7,720 nt of DNA from Lautropia sp. (GCA_013813615.1 JACCRJ010000256.1:1-7720); one strand, 5' to 3'. Positions 1 through 6,018 are shown, counted from the first letter of the stretch. A program made the numbers and translations. Notes: generated from the letters alone by a model not told the origin.

Positions 1-2
1 GG

Positions 3-173
3 ACCGCCAACTTCTTCGCATCCGGCGTCCTCGATCTGCGCGCGAAGCTTGGCCCGATCCTCTGGCAGTTTCCGCCGAACCTCAAGTTCAAACCGGAGGT
101 CATGGAGGCCTTCCTGCAGTCGCTGCCACGGGACACCCTTGCCGCCGCCGAACTGGCTACCCATCATGATGCC
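3..173 (+). pseudogene. DUF72 (YecE-like) protein, internal fragment
   Basis: The reading frame is open from the window edge and gives about 57 residues typical of the middle of DUF72 family proteins. These include NFFASGVL, KLGPILWQFPP and, further on, LPRDT followed by a histidine-aspartate-alanine stretch (HHDA) at about 162-173. DUF72 proteins are usually 240-300 aa and contain a TIM-barrel-like fold of unknown activity. After HHDA the family similarity stops, and the DNA is already coding for a Crp/Fnr protein in another frame. The C-terminal half of DUF72 is therefore missing, most simply because of a deletion joining the two genes. The frame stays open to 581 but reads the regulator out of frame, so I do not count that part. 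The 5' part lies outside the window. Identification rests on remembered family motifs and is fairly firm; the exact junction (150-175) is not. Confidence 0.75.
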
Positions 174-848
174 CCTTCCGGCGGCGGAGTACGCCCGCTG
201 GCTACCTCATCTGGAGCCAGTGGACATGCCGCTTGGCGAAGTGCTCTTCGAGTCCGGCAGCCGATTGCACCAGGTCTATTTCCCGGTAACCGCGATCGTG
301 TCCCTGCTCTACGTCATGAAGAGCGGCGCATCCGCGGAGATCGCGGTCGTCGGACACGAAGGCATTGTCGGTATCTCGCTTTTCATGGGCGGCGGCTCGA
401 CGCCCAGCCGCGCGGTCGTGCAGAGTGCCGGCCAGGGCTTCAGGCTGCGCGCAAGCCGCCTCATGAAGGAGTTCACCGGTCCGGCCCGGTCCTGCACCTG
501 CTGCTGCGTTACACACAAGCCGTGATCAGCCAGATGGCGCAGACGGCTGTCTGCAACCGCCACCATTCGCTGGACCAGTAGTTGTGCCGCTGGTTGCTGT
601 TGAGCCTGGACCGGCTGGATTCCAACGAGCTGGTCATGACTCAGGCCTTGATCGCCAACATGCTGGGCGTGCGTCGCGAAGGCGTGACCGAAGCGGCGGG
701 CAGAGTGCAGGCGGCGGGGCTGATCCGCTACCGGCGGGGCCGTGTACTCGTGCTGGACCGTCCAGGGCTGGAGCAGCGCACCTGCGAGTGCTATGCAGTC
801 GTCAAGCGCGAATACGACCGCTTGCTTCCCGTCGCTCACGCAACTTAG
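151..848 (+). pseudogene. Crp/Fnr-family transcriptional regulator, broken by frameshift and amber codon
   Basis: This locus encodes a cyclic-nucleotide-binding-type sensor domain followed by a winged-helix DNA-binding domain, in three pieces. Piece one (to about 474) has PAAEYARWLPHLEPV, the VYFPVTAIVSLLY strand region and EIAVVGHEGIVGISLFMGG. At 472-477 one base is missing: adding one A after TTC restores FNRSGPVLHLLLRYTQ in the frame of piece two (about 476-578). Piece two ends in TAG at 579-581, exactly where the family has a second glutamine (HHSLDQQLCRW), so this looks like CAG to TAG. Piece three (582-848) carries the helix-turn-helix, with MTQALIANMLGVRREGVTEA, and the end CYAVVKREYDRLLP. 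The N-terminus abuts DUF72; ATG codons at 166 and 169 are in frame but may be chance. Piece three could be translated alone from TTG 582 without its sensor domain. The family call is confident; the loss of function is inferred. Confidence 0.85.
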
Positions 849-860
849 CTGCTCACCGCC

Positions 861-882
861 CGGGCAGCGTACCGGCTGCCCG
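861..882. terminator. Hairpin between convergent genes, possible bidirectional terminator
   Basis: CGGGCAGC (861-868) pairs perfectly with GCTGCCCG (875-882) around a six-base loop. It lies between the end of the crp pseudogene (stop 846-848) and the end of the leftward ompA-like gene (stop codon at 898-900), where a shared terminator is expected. There is no T-tract on either strand, so it does not fit the classical intrinsic type. Confidence 0.4.
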
Positions 883-897
883 CCGGCACGCCTGTCG

Positions 898-2064
898 TCA
901 GTGGCGGGTGCCGTCCACCTCGACTTCAACCCGCCGATCCGGCTGAAGGCAGGCAATCAGCTTGTCACTGCGCTTGCTGCCCTTGCAGTCGCCAGGTCTG
1001 GTTATCGGTTCAGCGTTGCTCTTTCCGACTGTCGATATCCTGGCCGGATCGAGACCACCCGAGGTCACCAGGTAGGCCTTGACGGACTCTGCGCGCCGGG
1101 ACGACAAGCGCTGGTTGTAGGCCTGTGAACCGAGCCGGTCGGTGTGACCCTCTACCTTGATGACATCGAACCGGGTGTCCGCCAGTTGCCTTGCGAAGGT
1201 ATCCAGTGCTGCCTTGCCCTCGGGGCGGATGGCGAACGCATCGAAGGAGAACAGGGAATCAGCCGAGAAGCTCACCCGGCGTGGCGCAGGTGCGACGGCG
1301 ACCGGCTCGACCGGTGCCGGCACGATGGCAGGTGGCGGGGCTGGCGCAGCCGCGGGCGCCACATAGACCGGCGCGACCGCGGCGCGTGGCGCCGGGGCCG
1401 GTGAGCGGCCGAATGGAATTACCATGCTCACCAGAAAGACGTTGACGTCGCCCTTGTTCCCGACTGCGTCGTCGATCCGATAGCGCTCTGCCTCACCGCG
1501 CAGCATGAACGAAGGGGAGAACGCGTACTGCAGCCCGACGCCCACCTTGTAATTGGCGGCGCGATCGCTCGGGCTGGGATCCGCTACGCTCACCGCGCCG
1601 GTCCCGCGGAAGTTGTTGCGCACGCTGGCGTACTGCACACCGGCCCGGGCGCTGGCTGCCAGCCGCTCGGTCAGCGGCAGGGTGCCCACCACGTCCAGGT
1701 TGAGGCCCTGAACCTTCATCCGGCCATCCAGCGACCCGGCCGGTACGGTGGTCGAGTTGAATCCGAATTTGCCGAGGTTGAAATAGCCGGCCTCCAGGCC
1801 GAGGTGCTGGTTGAACTGGTAGCCGCCGAACACCTTGAAAGCGCCTGAGCGCTCGTCGAGTTCCATGGCGCTGGTACTCAGACCGTTTGACAGAAGGTTC
1901 GCCGTGATGCGCTCGTCGTCGATCCTGGCCCGGGACACGCCGGCGGACAGGCCACCGTAGTAGTAGCTGCTTTCCTGGGCGAACGCGGGGACGGCCAGAA
2001 GCGAGACGAGAAGGGAGGCCAGCGCAGCGCTGCCGAGCAGGCGGGTTTCGTGGTTTGTTTTCAT
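898..2064 (-). CDS. OmpA-family outer-membrane protein
   Basis: A 388-aa outer-membrane protein expected to tie the outer membrane to peptidoglycan. Domains in order: signal peptide 1-29 with cleavage after AFA; an eight-strand-type beta-barrel at about 31-219, rich in alternating aromatic and polar strands (YYYGGLSAGVS, FKVFGGYQF) and ending in VIPFG; an Ala/Pro/Val-rich linker at about 221-262; and an OmpA C-terminal peptidoglycan-binding domain at about 264-385. The last has GHTDRLGS and NQRLSSRRAESV. Asp309 and Arg324 sit 15 residues apart, as do the diaminopimelate-binding Asp and Arg of E. coli OmpA. Cys360 and Cys372, followed by PDRRVEVEV, match the C-terminal disulfide region of E. 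coli OmpA. I chose the ATG at 2062-2064 because the signal peptide begins there and AAGAG lies about 10 bases upstream. A GTG at 2110-2112, overlapping the upstream stop as GTGA, would add 16 residues in front of the signal peptide. It lies downstream of, and probably in an operon with, the DUF3494 lipoprotein gene. Confidence 0.93.
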   Translation of the reverse strand: MKTNHETRLLGSAALASLLVSLLAVPAFAQESSYYYGGLSAGVSRARIDDERITANLLSNGLSTSAMELDERSGAFKVFGGYQFNQHLGLEAGYFNLGKFGFNSTTVPAGSLDGRMKVQGLNLDVVGTLPLTERLAASARAGVQYASVRNNFRGTGAVSVADPSPSDRAANYKVGVGLQYAFSPSFMLRGEAERYRIDDAVGNKGDVNVFLVSMVIPFGRSPAPAPRAAVAPVYVAPAAAPAPPPAIVPAPVEPVAVAPAPRRVSFSADSLFSFDAFAIRPEGKAALDTFARQLADTRFDVIKVEGHTDRLGSQAYNQRLSSRRAESVKAYLVTSGGLDPARISTVGKSNAEPITRPGDCKGSKRSDKLIACLQPDRRVEVEVDGTRH

Positions 2065-2108
2065 GTCGTTGTTTCTCTTGTCGGCGGTGAAGGCGGCTGT
2101 GGCAGCGA

Positions 2109-3359
2109 TCACGGTGCGACGACGGTGGTGTTGACCATGGTCACCGATGCGGTGAGGGCGAGGGCTCGCCCGGTCAGCGTTGTCTGAGCGGTCTGGCCGG
2201 AGGTCGAGATCGTGACTCCGGCCGGCGCGATGATGGTTCCAACCATCGAGCTTGCATCCTCGATGCGGGCGGCGCTGCCGACCTGCCAGAAAACGTTCTT
2301 CGCCTGGGCACCGTTGATCAGGAGGACGCGGCGTGGCGTCGCTCCTTGTCCGACGGTCAGCGCAGAGGCGGCCTGGAACACCCAGACTGCGTCGGCATCA
2401 TTCTGAGCATCCAGGGTGAGGTCGCCGGTCGTGATGTCGAACGTGCCGCCTGCCGAAGTGTAGGTGGCAGGGGCAAGCACCAGCCCGCCCAGCTGGCCCG
2501 CGCCCGGATCGCTGCCGGCGGGTAGGGCAGCCAGCTCGTTGTAGGCCGTCTGGGCATCTGCGCGCGCCGTGGCCGCGATTTGAGCAGTCGTCGTCGTGCC
2601 GGGGGCCGGCGGGCCACAGTAGATCGTGCCGTTCACCGCGCCGATGTTCAGGGGAGTCTCCGTGTAGACGTTCGATGCATCATGGAAACCGGTAATCAAC
2701 GTGCAGGCGGCCGTCGTACCCAGATGGCCGTTGACGACCGTGTTGACGCCCTGGTTCGTGACACCTGCGCTGCCGCCGAACGCACCGAACAGCGCCGCGC
2801 TGCGCAGATTGACTGGAACCTGGCACGGCTGTGTGCCCGTCGTAAAACTCCAAACCCGGTCGGCCGCAAGCGGATTCCCTGCGACATCGAGCACACCGGC
2901 GCTGCCGGAGCGGATGGTGGCCTGGAACGGTCTGCTGGCGGCAAAGCCAGCGGCATTCGTGGTCACGAAGCGCGCCTGCCGGCTCGCTGCGTCATAGGTC
3001 ACGCTGCCGGGAACGGCGACGCCGTTGTCGGTCACGGTGAAGTTCGCAGCACTGATGGAAGCAGGATCCATCGGCTCGCTGAAAGTCGCGGAAACTGTCC
3101 TGGTGAGGCAAATGCCGACGCTGCCATCGGCGGGAGAGACACCTGTCACCGTGGGGGCGACGGTGTCCCCGACGGTGGGCCCAGTGGTACCCGGCCCAGT
3201 GGTACCCGGGGTAGTGGTACCCGGGGTAGTTGTGACCAGACCTGCGCCGGGGGTTCCGAGGACCGGATCGAGATTACCGCCACAACCGGCGGCGACGAAG
3301 GTCAGAAACGCGCAGATGAAACCGAGGCGTGATCTGAAGAGATAGTTGATTGGATTCAT
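2109..3359 (-). CDS. Lipoprotein with Ig-like and DUF3494 (ice-binding-like) domains
   Basis: A 416-aa predicted lipoprotein. It starts with a short basic region and a hydrophobic stretch ending FVAAGC, a lipobox with Cys26 as the lipid-bearing residue. Next comes a Thr/Gly/Pro linker (about 36-64, PGTTTPGTTGPG repeats) and a Big_5-type bacterial Ig-like domain (about 66-165; APTVTGVSPADGSVG, then ATFSEPMDPASI, ending VWSFTTG). From about 175 to the end is a DUF3494 domain: NGHLGTTAACTLITGF, a helix with ARADAQTAYNELA, then GGLVLAPATY, LTLDAQNDADAVWVFQ, INGAQAKNVFWQVGSAA and LTGRALALTASVTM. DUF3494 is a right-handed beta-solenoid; some members bind ice, but many have no tested function. Lipid anchoring implies a membrane-bound rather than a free protein. 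I chose ATG 3357-3359 because it starts the signal; the frame extends up to 3521 with no signal-like sequence there. The ribosome-binding site is weak (AAAGA). Ice binding itself is not shown by the sequence. Confidence 0.9.
   Translation of the reverse strand: MNPINYLFRSRLGFICAFLTFVAAGCGGNLDPVLGTPGAGLVTTTPGTTTPGTTGPGTTGPTVGDTVAPTVTGVSPADGSVGICLTRTVSATFSEPMDPASISAANFTVTDNGVAVPGSVTYDAASRQARFVTTNAAGFAASRPFQATIRSGSAGVLDVAGNPLAADRVWSFTTGTQPCQVPVNLRSAALFGAFGGSAGVTNQGVNTVVNGHLGTTAACTLITGFHDASNVYTETPLNIGAVNGTIYCGPPAPGTTTTAQIAATARADAQTAYNELAALPAGSDPGAGQLGGLVLAPATYTSAGGTFDITTGDLTLDAQNDADAVWVFQAASALTVGQGATPRRVLLINGAQAKNVFWQVGSAARIEDASSMVGTIIAPAGVTISTSGQTAQTTLTGRALALTASVTMVNTTVVAP
3183..3227. repeat. 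Three 15-bp tandem repeats in the lipoprotein linker
   Basis: Three consecutive 15-bp units begin AGTGGTACCCGG (3183-3197, 3198-3212, 3213-3227). The last two are identical and the first differs in its final three bases; a degenerate copy follows at 3228. Each unit encodes five residues (PGTTT or PGTTG) on the minus strand. Fifteen bases keep frame, so changes in copy number would lengthen or shorten the linker between the lipid anchor and the Ig-like domain. Confidence 0.85.
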
Positions 3360-3738
3360 AGATGGTCTTTGCCGCAAAGTGCAGCTGGGAGTCTTGTATC
3401 GAGGAAACTCGACACCTGAGGACACTCTAGGCGAATCCGCGCACCCCGTACGCTGCCCAACATAGGGACCCACTTCGGTGTTCAACCCCGCAATGGTGGT
3501 TTCTCTGCGACGAACGTGCAACTACTCCGCCCGATTCTGTTGTCAAACCGCCCAGACGCCTCGTTCCCGGCACGATGCGCGCGCTGGCGGTAACGACCGC
3601 CGGCGGGCCTGACGCAGTCGCAAAGACCGCCACCGCCCGCTCGTCTCGTCGCTTCGCCCGGTCAGGAAAACGGCGCCTCCTTGGCACAAACGTTCGTATA
3701 GGCTTGCGACTCCCATTTGCCCAACATCGAGAACCATC
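3360..3738. other. Intergenic region between divergent genes
   Basis: This 379-base stretch separates the leftward lipoprotein gene from the rightward 123-aa gene and should hold promoters for both. I find no convincing coding sequence in it. A consensus-like TTGACA occurs on the minus strand (bases 3546 down to 3541), but no good -10 box lies at the right distance. A GC-rich hairpin occurs at 3582-3605. TATAGG at 3698-3703 on the plus strand has no matching -35 box. Confidence 0.6.
3582..3605. other. GC-rich hairpin in the intergenic region
   Basis: CGCTGGCGGT (3582-3591) pairs over ten positions, one of them a G-T wobble, with ACCGCCGGCG (3596-3605), leaving the loop AACG. There is no T-tract on either side, so it is not a standard terminator, and no gene end is close. 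It may be a structured element of an untranslated leader or a chance palindrome in GC-rich DNA. Confidence 0.4.
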
Positions 3739-4110
3739 ATGACTGCCGAAGACGAACGTGGAACGCTGGACCACTGCCTCGCCCAAGGTCGCTGGGCCCC
3801 TCGCCTCTTGAAGCGGTTTCGTGCGGTGGTGTCCGAGCAGGAGATGACGCTGGTGCAGTACTGGTTCGAAGAGCTCCACAACAAGGCAGCTTTCTACCTG
3901 GAACTGGGGCATGAACTGGTCAGCGTGGGAATCGAGAATCGCGAAGATTGTCCTGCAGTTCCGTTCATGGTCTTCAACCCGACCCGCTGGAATGGCCCAC
4001 GGCGGGAACTTATCGCGCCCACCGCCACCTGCAATCCCCGCAACTGGGTGACGATCCAGGTCCGCCAGCCCCAGGCTGCGAGGGTTTCCGCCGGAGTGAA
4101 AATGCACTAG
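3739..4110 (+). CDS. Hypothetical protein, 123 aa
   Basis: I do not recognise this protein. Evidence that it is real: an ATG with GAGA about 7 bases upstream, third codon positions mostly G or C like the neighbouring genes, and an ordinary mixed composition. The N-terminal half looks alpha-helical and amphipathic (LLKRFRAVVSEQEMTLVQYW, then EELHNKAAFYLELGHEL). The C-terminal half contains VPFMVFNPTRWNG and looks beta-rich. There is no signal peptide or membrane segment, so it is probably cytosolic. It has three cysteines (about residues 17, 75 and 99) but no metal-binding pattern I can name. The next gene in the same direction starts 85 bases downstream, so they may share a transcript. The minus-strand frames across it read as arginine- and serine-rich shadows. 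Function unknown. Confidence 0.6.
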   Translation: MTAEDERGTLDHCLAQGRWAPRLLKRFRAVVSEQEMTLVQYWFEELHNKAAFYLELGHELVSVGIENREDCPAVPFMVFNPTRWNGPRRELIAPTATCNPRNWVTIQVRQPQAARVSAGVKMH

Positions 4111-4183
4111 CGGCATCCGGGCCGCAGGGTCTGCCTGCACTGGGCCCCGCTTTTGCTCCCCCACGTCTCGACATCTCCACTTC

Positions 4184-4187
4184 AGGA
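4184..4187 (+). promoter_or_regulatory. Ribosome-binding site of the acidic small gene
   Basis: AGGA lies 8 bases before the ATG at 4196-4198. It fixes this start for a short gene whose reality might otherwise be doubted. Confidence 0.55.
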
Positions 4188-4195
4188 TATATGAC

Positions 4196-4489
4196 ATGGA
4201 TACGAAAAGACGTGCAGCGATCGCCAGCCTGCGCACCCGCCTGACCGACGTCCAGGACGAACTGGAAACCCTGATCGAGGAGGAGGAGGAATCCCTGGAC
4301 GAACTTCCGGACGACCTGGAGACGGAGGAGGATGCGGTCGATGCCGTCGAAAGGCTCAACCAGGCCGTGAACCGCATCGAAGACGCAATCGCGGAACTGG
4401 ATGCGGCGGTCGGGGATGAAGACGCCGAGGAAGACGAGGAGGACCTGGACAACGACGGCGAGTTGGACCTCGGTTCCGACGACCGCTAG
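4196..4489 (+). CDS. Small, highly acidic helical (coiled-coil) protein, 97 aa
   Basis: A basic start (MDTKRRAAIASLRTRL) is followed by a long acidic helical region: LETLIEEEEESLDELPDDLE at about 22-41, then a heptad-like segment with LNQAVNRIEDAIAELDAAV at about 53-71, and a tail made largely of Asp and Glu. The plan of helix, acidic run, an LP-x-x-L turn and a second helix with repeated A-I or R-I pairs is one I remember from unnamed small proteins, some phage- or plasmid-borne. That resemblance is from memory and gives no function. There is no signal peptide or membrane segment, so it should be cytosolic, perhaps binding a basic partner or acting as a DNA mimic; this is speculation. A good ribosome-binding site supports the start. 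The stop codon lies inside an inverted repeat shared with the convergent gene. Confidence 0.78.
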   Translation: MDTKRRAAIASLRTRLTDVQDELETLIEEEEESLDELPDDLETEEDAVDAVERLNQAVNRIEDAIAELDAAVGDEDAEEDEEDLDNDGELDLGSDDR

Positions 4490-4527
4490 GCGCCTGTCGC
4501 GGTTGGGCAAGGGGGCGCGCCTAGCGG
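4483..4527. terminator. 11-bp inverted repeat spanning two convergent stop codons
   Basis: CCGCTAGGCGC (4483-4493) and GCGCCTAGCGG (4517-4527) are perfect reverse complements, separated by 23 bases. The left arm contains the TAG of the acidic gene (4487-4489) and the right arm contains the TAG of the leftward phosphodiesterase-like gene (4521-4523 on the minus strand). The position fits a bidirectional terminator. There is no T-tract after either arm, so the mechanism is uncertain. Confidence 0.55.
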
Positions 4528-5618
4528 CTGGCATCCGGCGTATGGACGGCTTCCTTGCCGACGTCCTCCGACCCCTCCTTCTCTCTGGCCCACGCCTCGT
4601 CCTCCGGCTCCGCCTGCAATCCCTCCTGGTGCGACTCGAGGCCGTCTACCAGCGCAAGTTCCACCAGGATCGGGAAATGGTCGGACCCGAAGCCGGGTAG
4701 CCGCTTCAGCCCGATGACACCAAAGTGGTTGCTGTGGAACAGATGGTCGAGCGGCCAGCGCAGGAATGGATAGGAGGCATGGAAAGTGTTGAACATGCCC
4801 CGGCCCACCCGCGGATCGAGGAGGCCGCTGATCTTGCGGAACAGGCAAGTCGTCGCGGACCAGGCGACGTCGTTGAGGTCGCCTGCGACAATGACGGGCG
4901 ACCGGTTCTCGGCCTCGGCCACTTTCCCTGCCACCGCAATCAGTTCGGCATCACGCTGGGTGGACCCCGGGTTCTCCGTCGGACTCGGCGGCCTGGGGTG
5001 CAGGCAATGCAGCTTGACCTCGCGGCCGCACGGTAACTGGATGCTGGCGTGAATCGACGGAATGCCGGGCTCGACGAGGTACTGGATCGCGGCATCCTTG
5101 AGCGGGAAGCGGGAGTAGAGGTGCATGCCGTACAAGTTCTCCAGCGGGCACTTGATGCTGTGCGGATACTCCTTCTCCAGCACATCGAGCCGTTCCTGCC
5201 ACCAGAGGTCGGTCTCTGCCGTGATCAGGAAATCCGGCTGTGCCTGCCTGATGATCCGCAGCAGCTGGTCGGCATTGCGGTTGGGCATCAGCACGTTGAC
5301 GCTCATGATTCGCAGGATGGCGTCCGCATCCTGTGCCGTCACCGATCTGGCCTCCTTGCGATGCAGCCGGGTGTACGGAAAAATCCAGAACGCCTGGTAC
5401 AGCAGGCAGGCTGACGTCACCGCCGCCAGCACCCATGACTGTCGCCATGACCAGTCCAGGGCGAGATACTGCGTGAGAAGCAGCAAAAGCGCAGCGCCCG
5501 CATACTGCAGCCGGGGAAAGTCATGGCTGCGGACCAGCCAGTGTTCCAGCCTAAGGATCGGCAGAACCGTGACTACCGCCAGCGCTGCCACCCCTGCGGC
5601 AAGCAGCCAGAATCCCAT
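4521..5618 (-). CDS. Membrane-anchored endonuclease/exonuclease/phosphatase-family protein
   Basis: A 365-aa protein with three N-terminal membrane segments (about 2-21, 36-54, 60-80) and a C-terminal endonuclease/exonuclease/phosphatase (EEP) domain at about 102-325. The metal-dependent active-site set of the fold looks complete: Asn108 in MSVNVL, Glu135 in ITAETD, His207 in CLHPRPP, Asp247 and Asn249 in GDLND, Asp291 in PLDHLF, and Asp313-His314 in SDHFPI. EEP enzymes cut phosphodiester or phosphoester bonds in DNA, RNA, phospholipids or inositol phosphates; nothing here fixes the substrate. The C-terminal 40 residues are highly charged (Glu, Asp, Lys) and lie beyond the fold. I chose ATG 5616-5618 because a strong purine tract precedes it and membrane segment 1 starts there. 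A TTG at 5694-5696 would add 26 polar residues and overlaps a candidate -35 box. It faces away from the KaiC-like gene and is convergent with the acidic gene. Confidence 0.9.
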   Translation of the reverse strand: MGFWLLAAGVAALAVVTVLPILRLEHWLVRSHDFPRLQYAGAALLLLLTQYLALDWSWRQSWVLAAVTSACLLYQAFWIFPYTRLHRKEARSVTAQDADAILRIMSVNVLMPNRNADQLLRIIRQAQPDFLITAETDLWWQERLDVLEKEYPHSIKCPLENLYGMHLYSRFPLKDAAIQYLVEPGIPSIHASIQLPCGREVKLHCLHPRPPSPTENPGSTQRDAELIAVAGKVAEAENRSPVIVAGDLNDVAWSATTCLFRKISGLLDPRVGRGMFNTFHASYPFLRWPLDHLFHSNHFGVIGLKRLPGFGSDHFPILVELALVDGLESHQEGLQAEPEDEAWAREKEGSEDVGKEAVHTPDASR

Positions 5619-5629
5619 CCCCCTCCCTT
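5619..5629 (-). promoter_or_regulatory. Purine-rich ribosome-binding site deciding the EEP gene start
   Basis: On the minus strand AAGGGAGGGGG runs directly up to the ATG, with the GGGAGG core 3 bases before it. The spacing is short, but this is the best such site in the region and favours this ATG over the upstream TTG. Confidence 0.55.
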
Positions 5630-5666
5630 GTGTGCCGGAAACCGGCCCGTTCTCAAACCGTGGAAC

Positions 5667-5696
5667 GTTATCATGGGTTACACTGCGCTCAGCCAA
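5667..5696 (-). promoter_or_regulatory. Candidate sigma-70-type promoter for the EEP gene
   Basis: Read on the minus strand, TTGGCT (5696-5691) and GATAAC (5672-5667) are 18 bases apart; each matches four of six consensus bases. The implied transcription start would lie about 40 bases before the ATG at 5618. It would exclude the upstream TTG from the message. Confidence 0.3.
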
Positions 5697-5719
5697 GCCG
5701 GTGGAGGCCGGGGCGGTCA

Positions 5720-5749
5720 GGGGTACGCTGTGGCAACCGCAGCTGCCCC
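5720..5749. other. Strong two-part hairpin of unknown role
   Basis: GGGG (5720-5723) pairs with CCCC (5746-5749). Inside it GCTGTGG (5727-5733) pairs with CCGCAGC (5737-5743), one pair being a wobble, around the loop CAA. An internal loop of three against two bases separates the halves. It is not at the end of any gene I can see and has no T-run, so it is not clearly a terminator. Confidence 0.4.
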
Positions 5750-6018
5750 CACTTTCCGTGCATTGCCCAGCTATGTAGCCCCATCAATCAGTCTTGCAGT
5801 GGGTCCTGGGCCATGCCTTGCGCACCGGGTTGTCACCCTGGTAGCTGCCGTCGGAAGGGGGAGTCATTGTGAGAGCGCCGGCGGGAATATTTCCTGCTCT
5901 GCGCCAGCCAGCGTTCCAACCGCGAGGCCAGCCCGCCAGGTGCCGGTCCGTCCCCACCGGGGCTCGCTTGCCTTCGCCGTTATATCCTCCTTGCCTCCAG
6001 CCTCGAGAGTTCATTTTT

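Larger units (their letters stand above)
5619..6018. other. Intergenic region between divergent EEP and KaiC-like genes
   Basis: This 400-base stretch holds no convincing gene. The open frames across it lack start sites and recognisable sequence. It contains a candidate promoter for the EEP gene (5667-5696), a strong hairpin (5720-5749) and a smaller one, ACC-GGGT/ACCC-T-GGT, at about 5825-5843. I find no clear -10/-35 pair for the KaiC-like gene. Confidence 0.6.

Noticed and set aside
309..956. Minus-strand open frame of 215 codons over the crp locus
   Set aside because: It is antisense to clearly homologous Crp/Fnr sequence and overlaps the end of the ompA-like gene; it has no family features.
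2065..2112. GTG start for the OmpA-family gene overlapping the upstream stop
   Set aside because: It would put 16 residues before an otherwise ideal signal peptide; the ATG at 2062-2064 is a better start, though translational coupling through GTGA cannot be excluded.
3360..3521. Longer start for the DUF3494 lipoprotein
   Set aside because: The extra 54 residues are polar and would bury the lipoprotein signal inside the protein.
3523..3546. TTGACA on the minus strand as the -35 box of the lipoprotein gene
   Set aside because: The hexamer is perfect, but the positions 16-18 bases on (around AGTTGC) do not resemble a -10 box.
3427..4452. Long minus-strand open frame of 341 codons
   Set aside because: It begins with a poly-serine, arginine-rich stretch that is the complement of the acidic gene's Glu/Asp codons, and it covers the intergenic region and the 123-aa gene with no recognisable domain. 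It is a shadow frame.
5784..6014. Small minus-strand gene in the 400-base gap
   Set aside because: The 76-residue translation is Gly/Arg/Trp-rich without a ribosome-binding site or recognisable motif, and it resembles chance translation of GC-rich DNA.
5869..6018. N-terminal extension of the KaiC-like protein to an upstream start
   Set aside because: The extension is proline- and arginine-rich without family similarity, and the ATG at 6019 has a GAGAG element at suitable distance.
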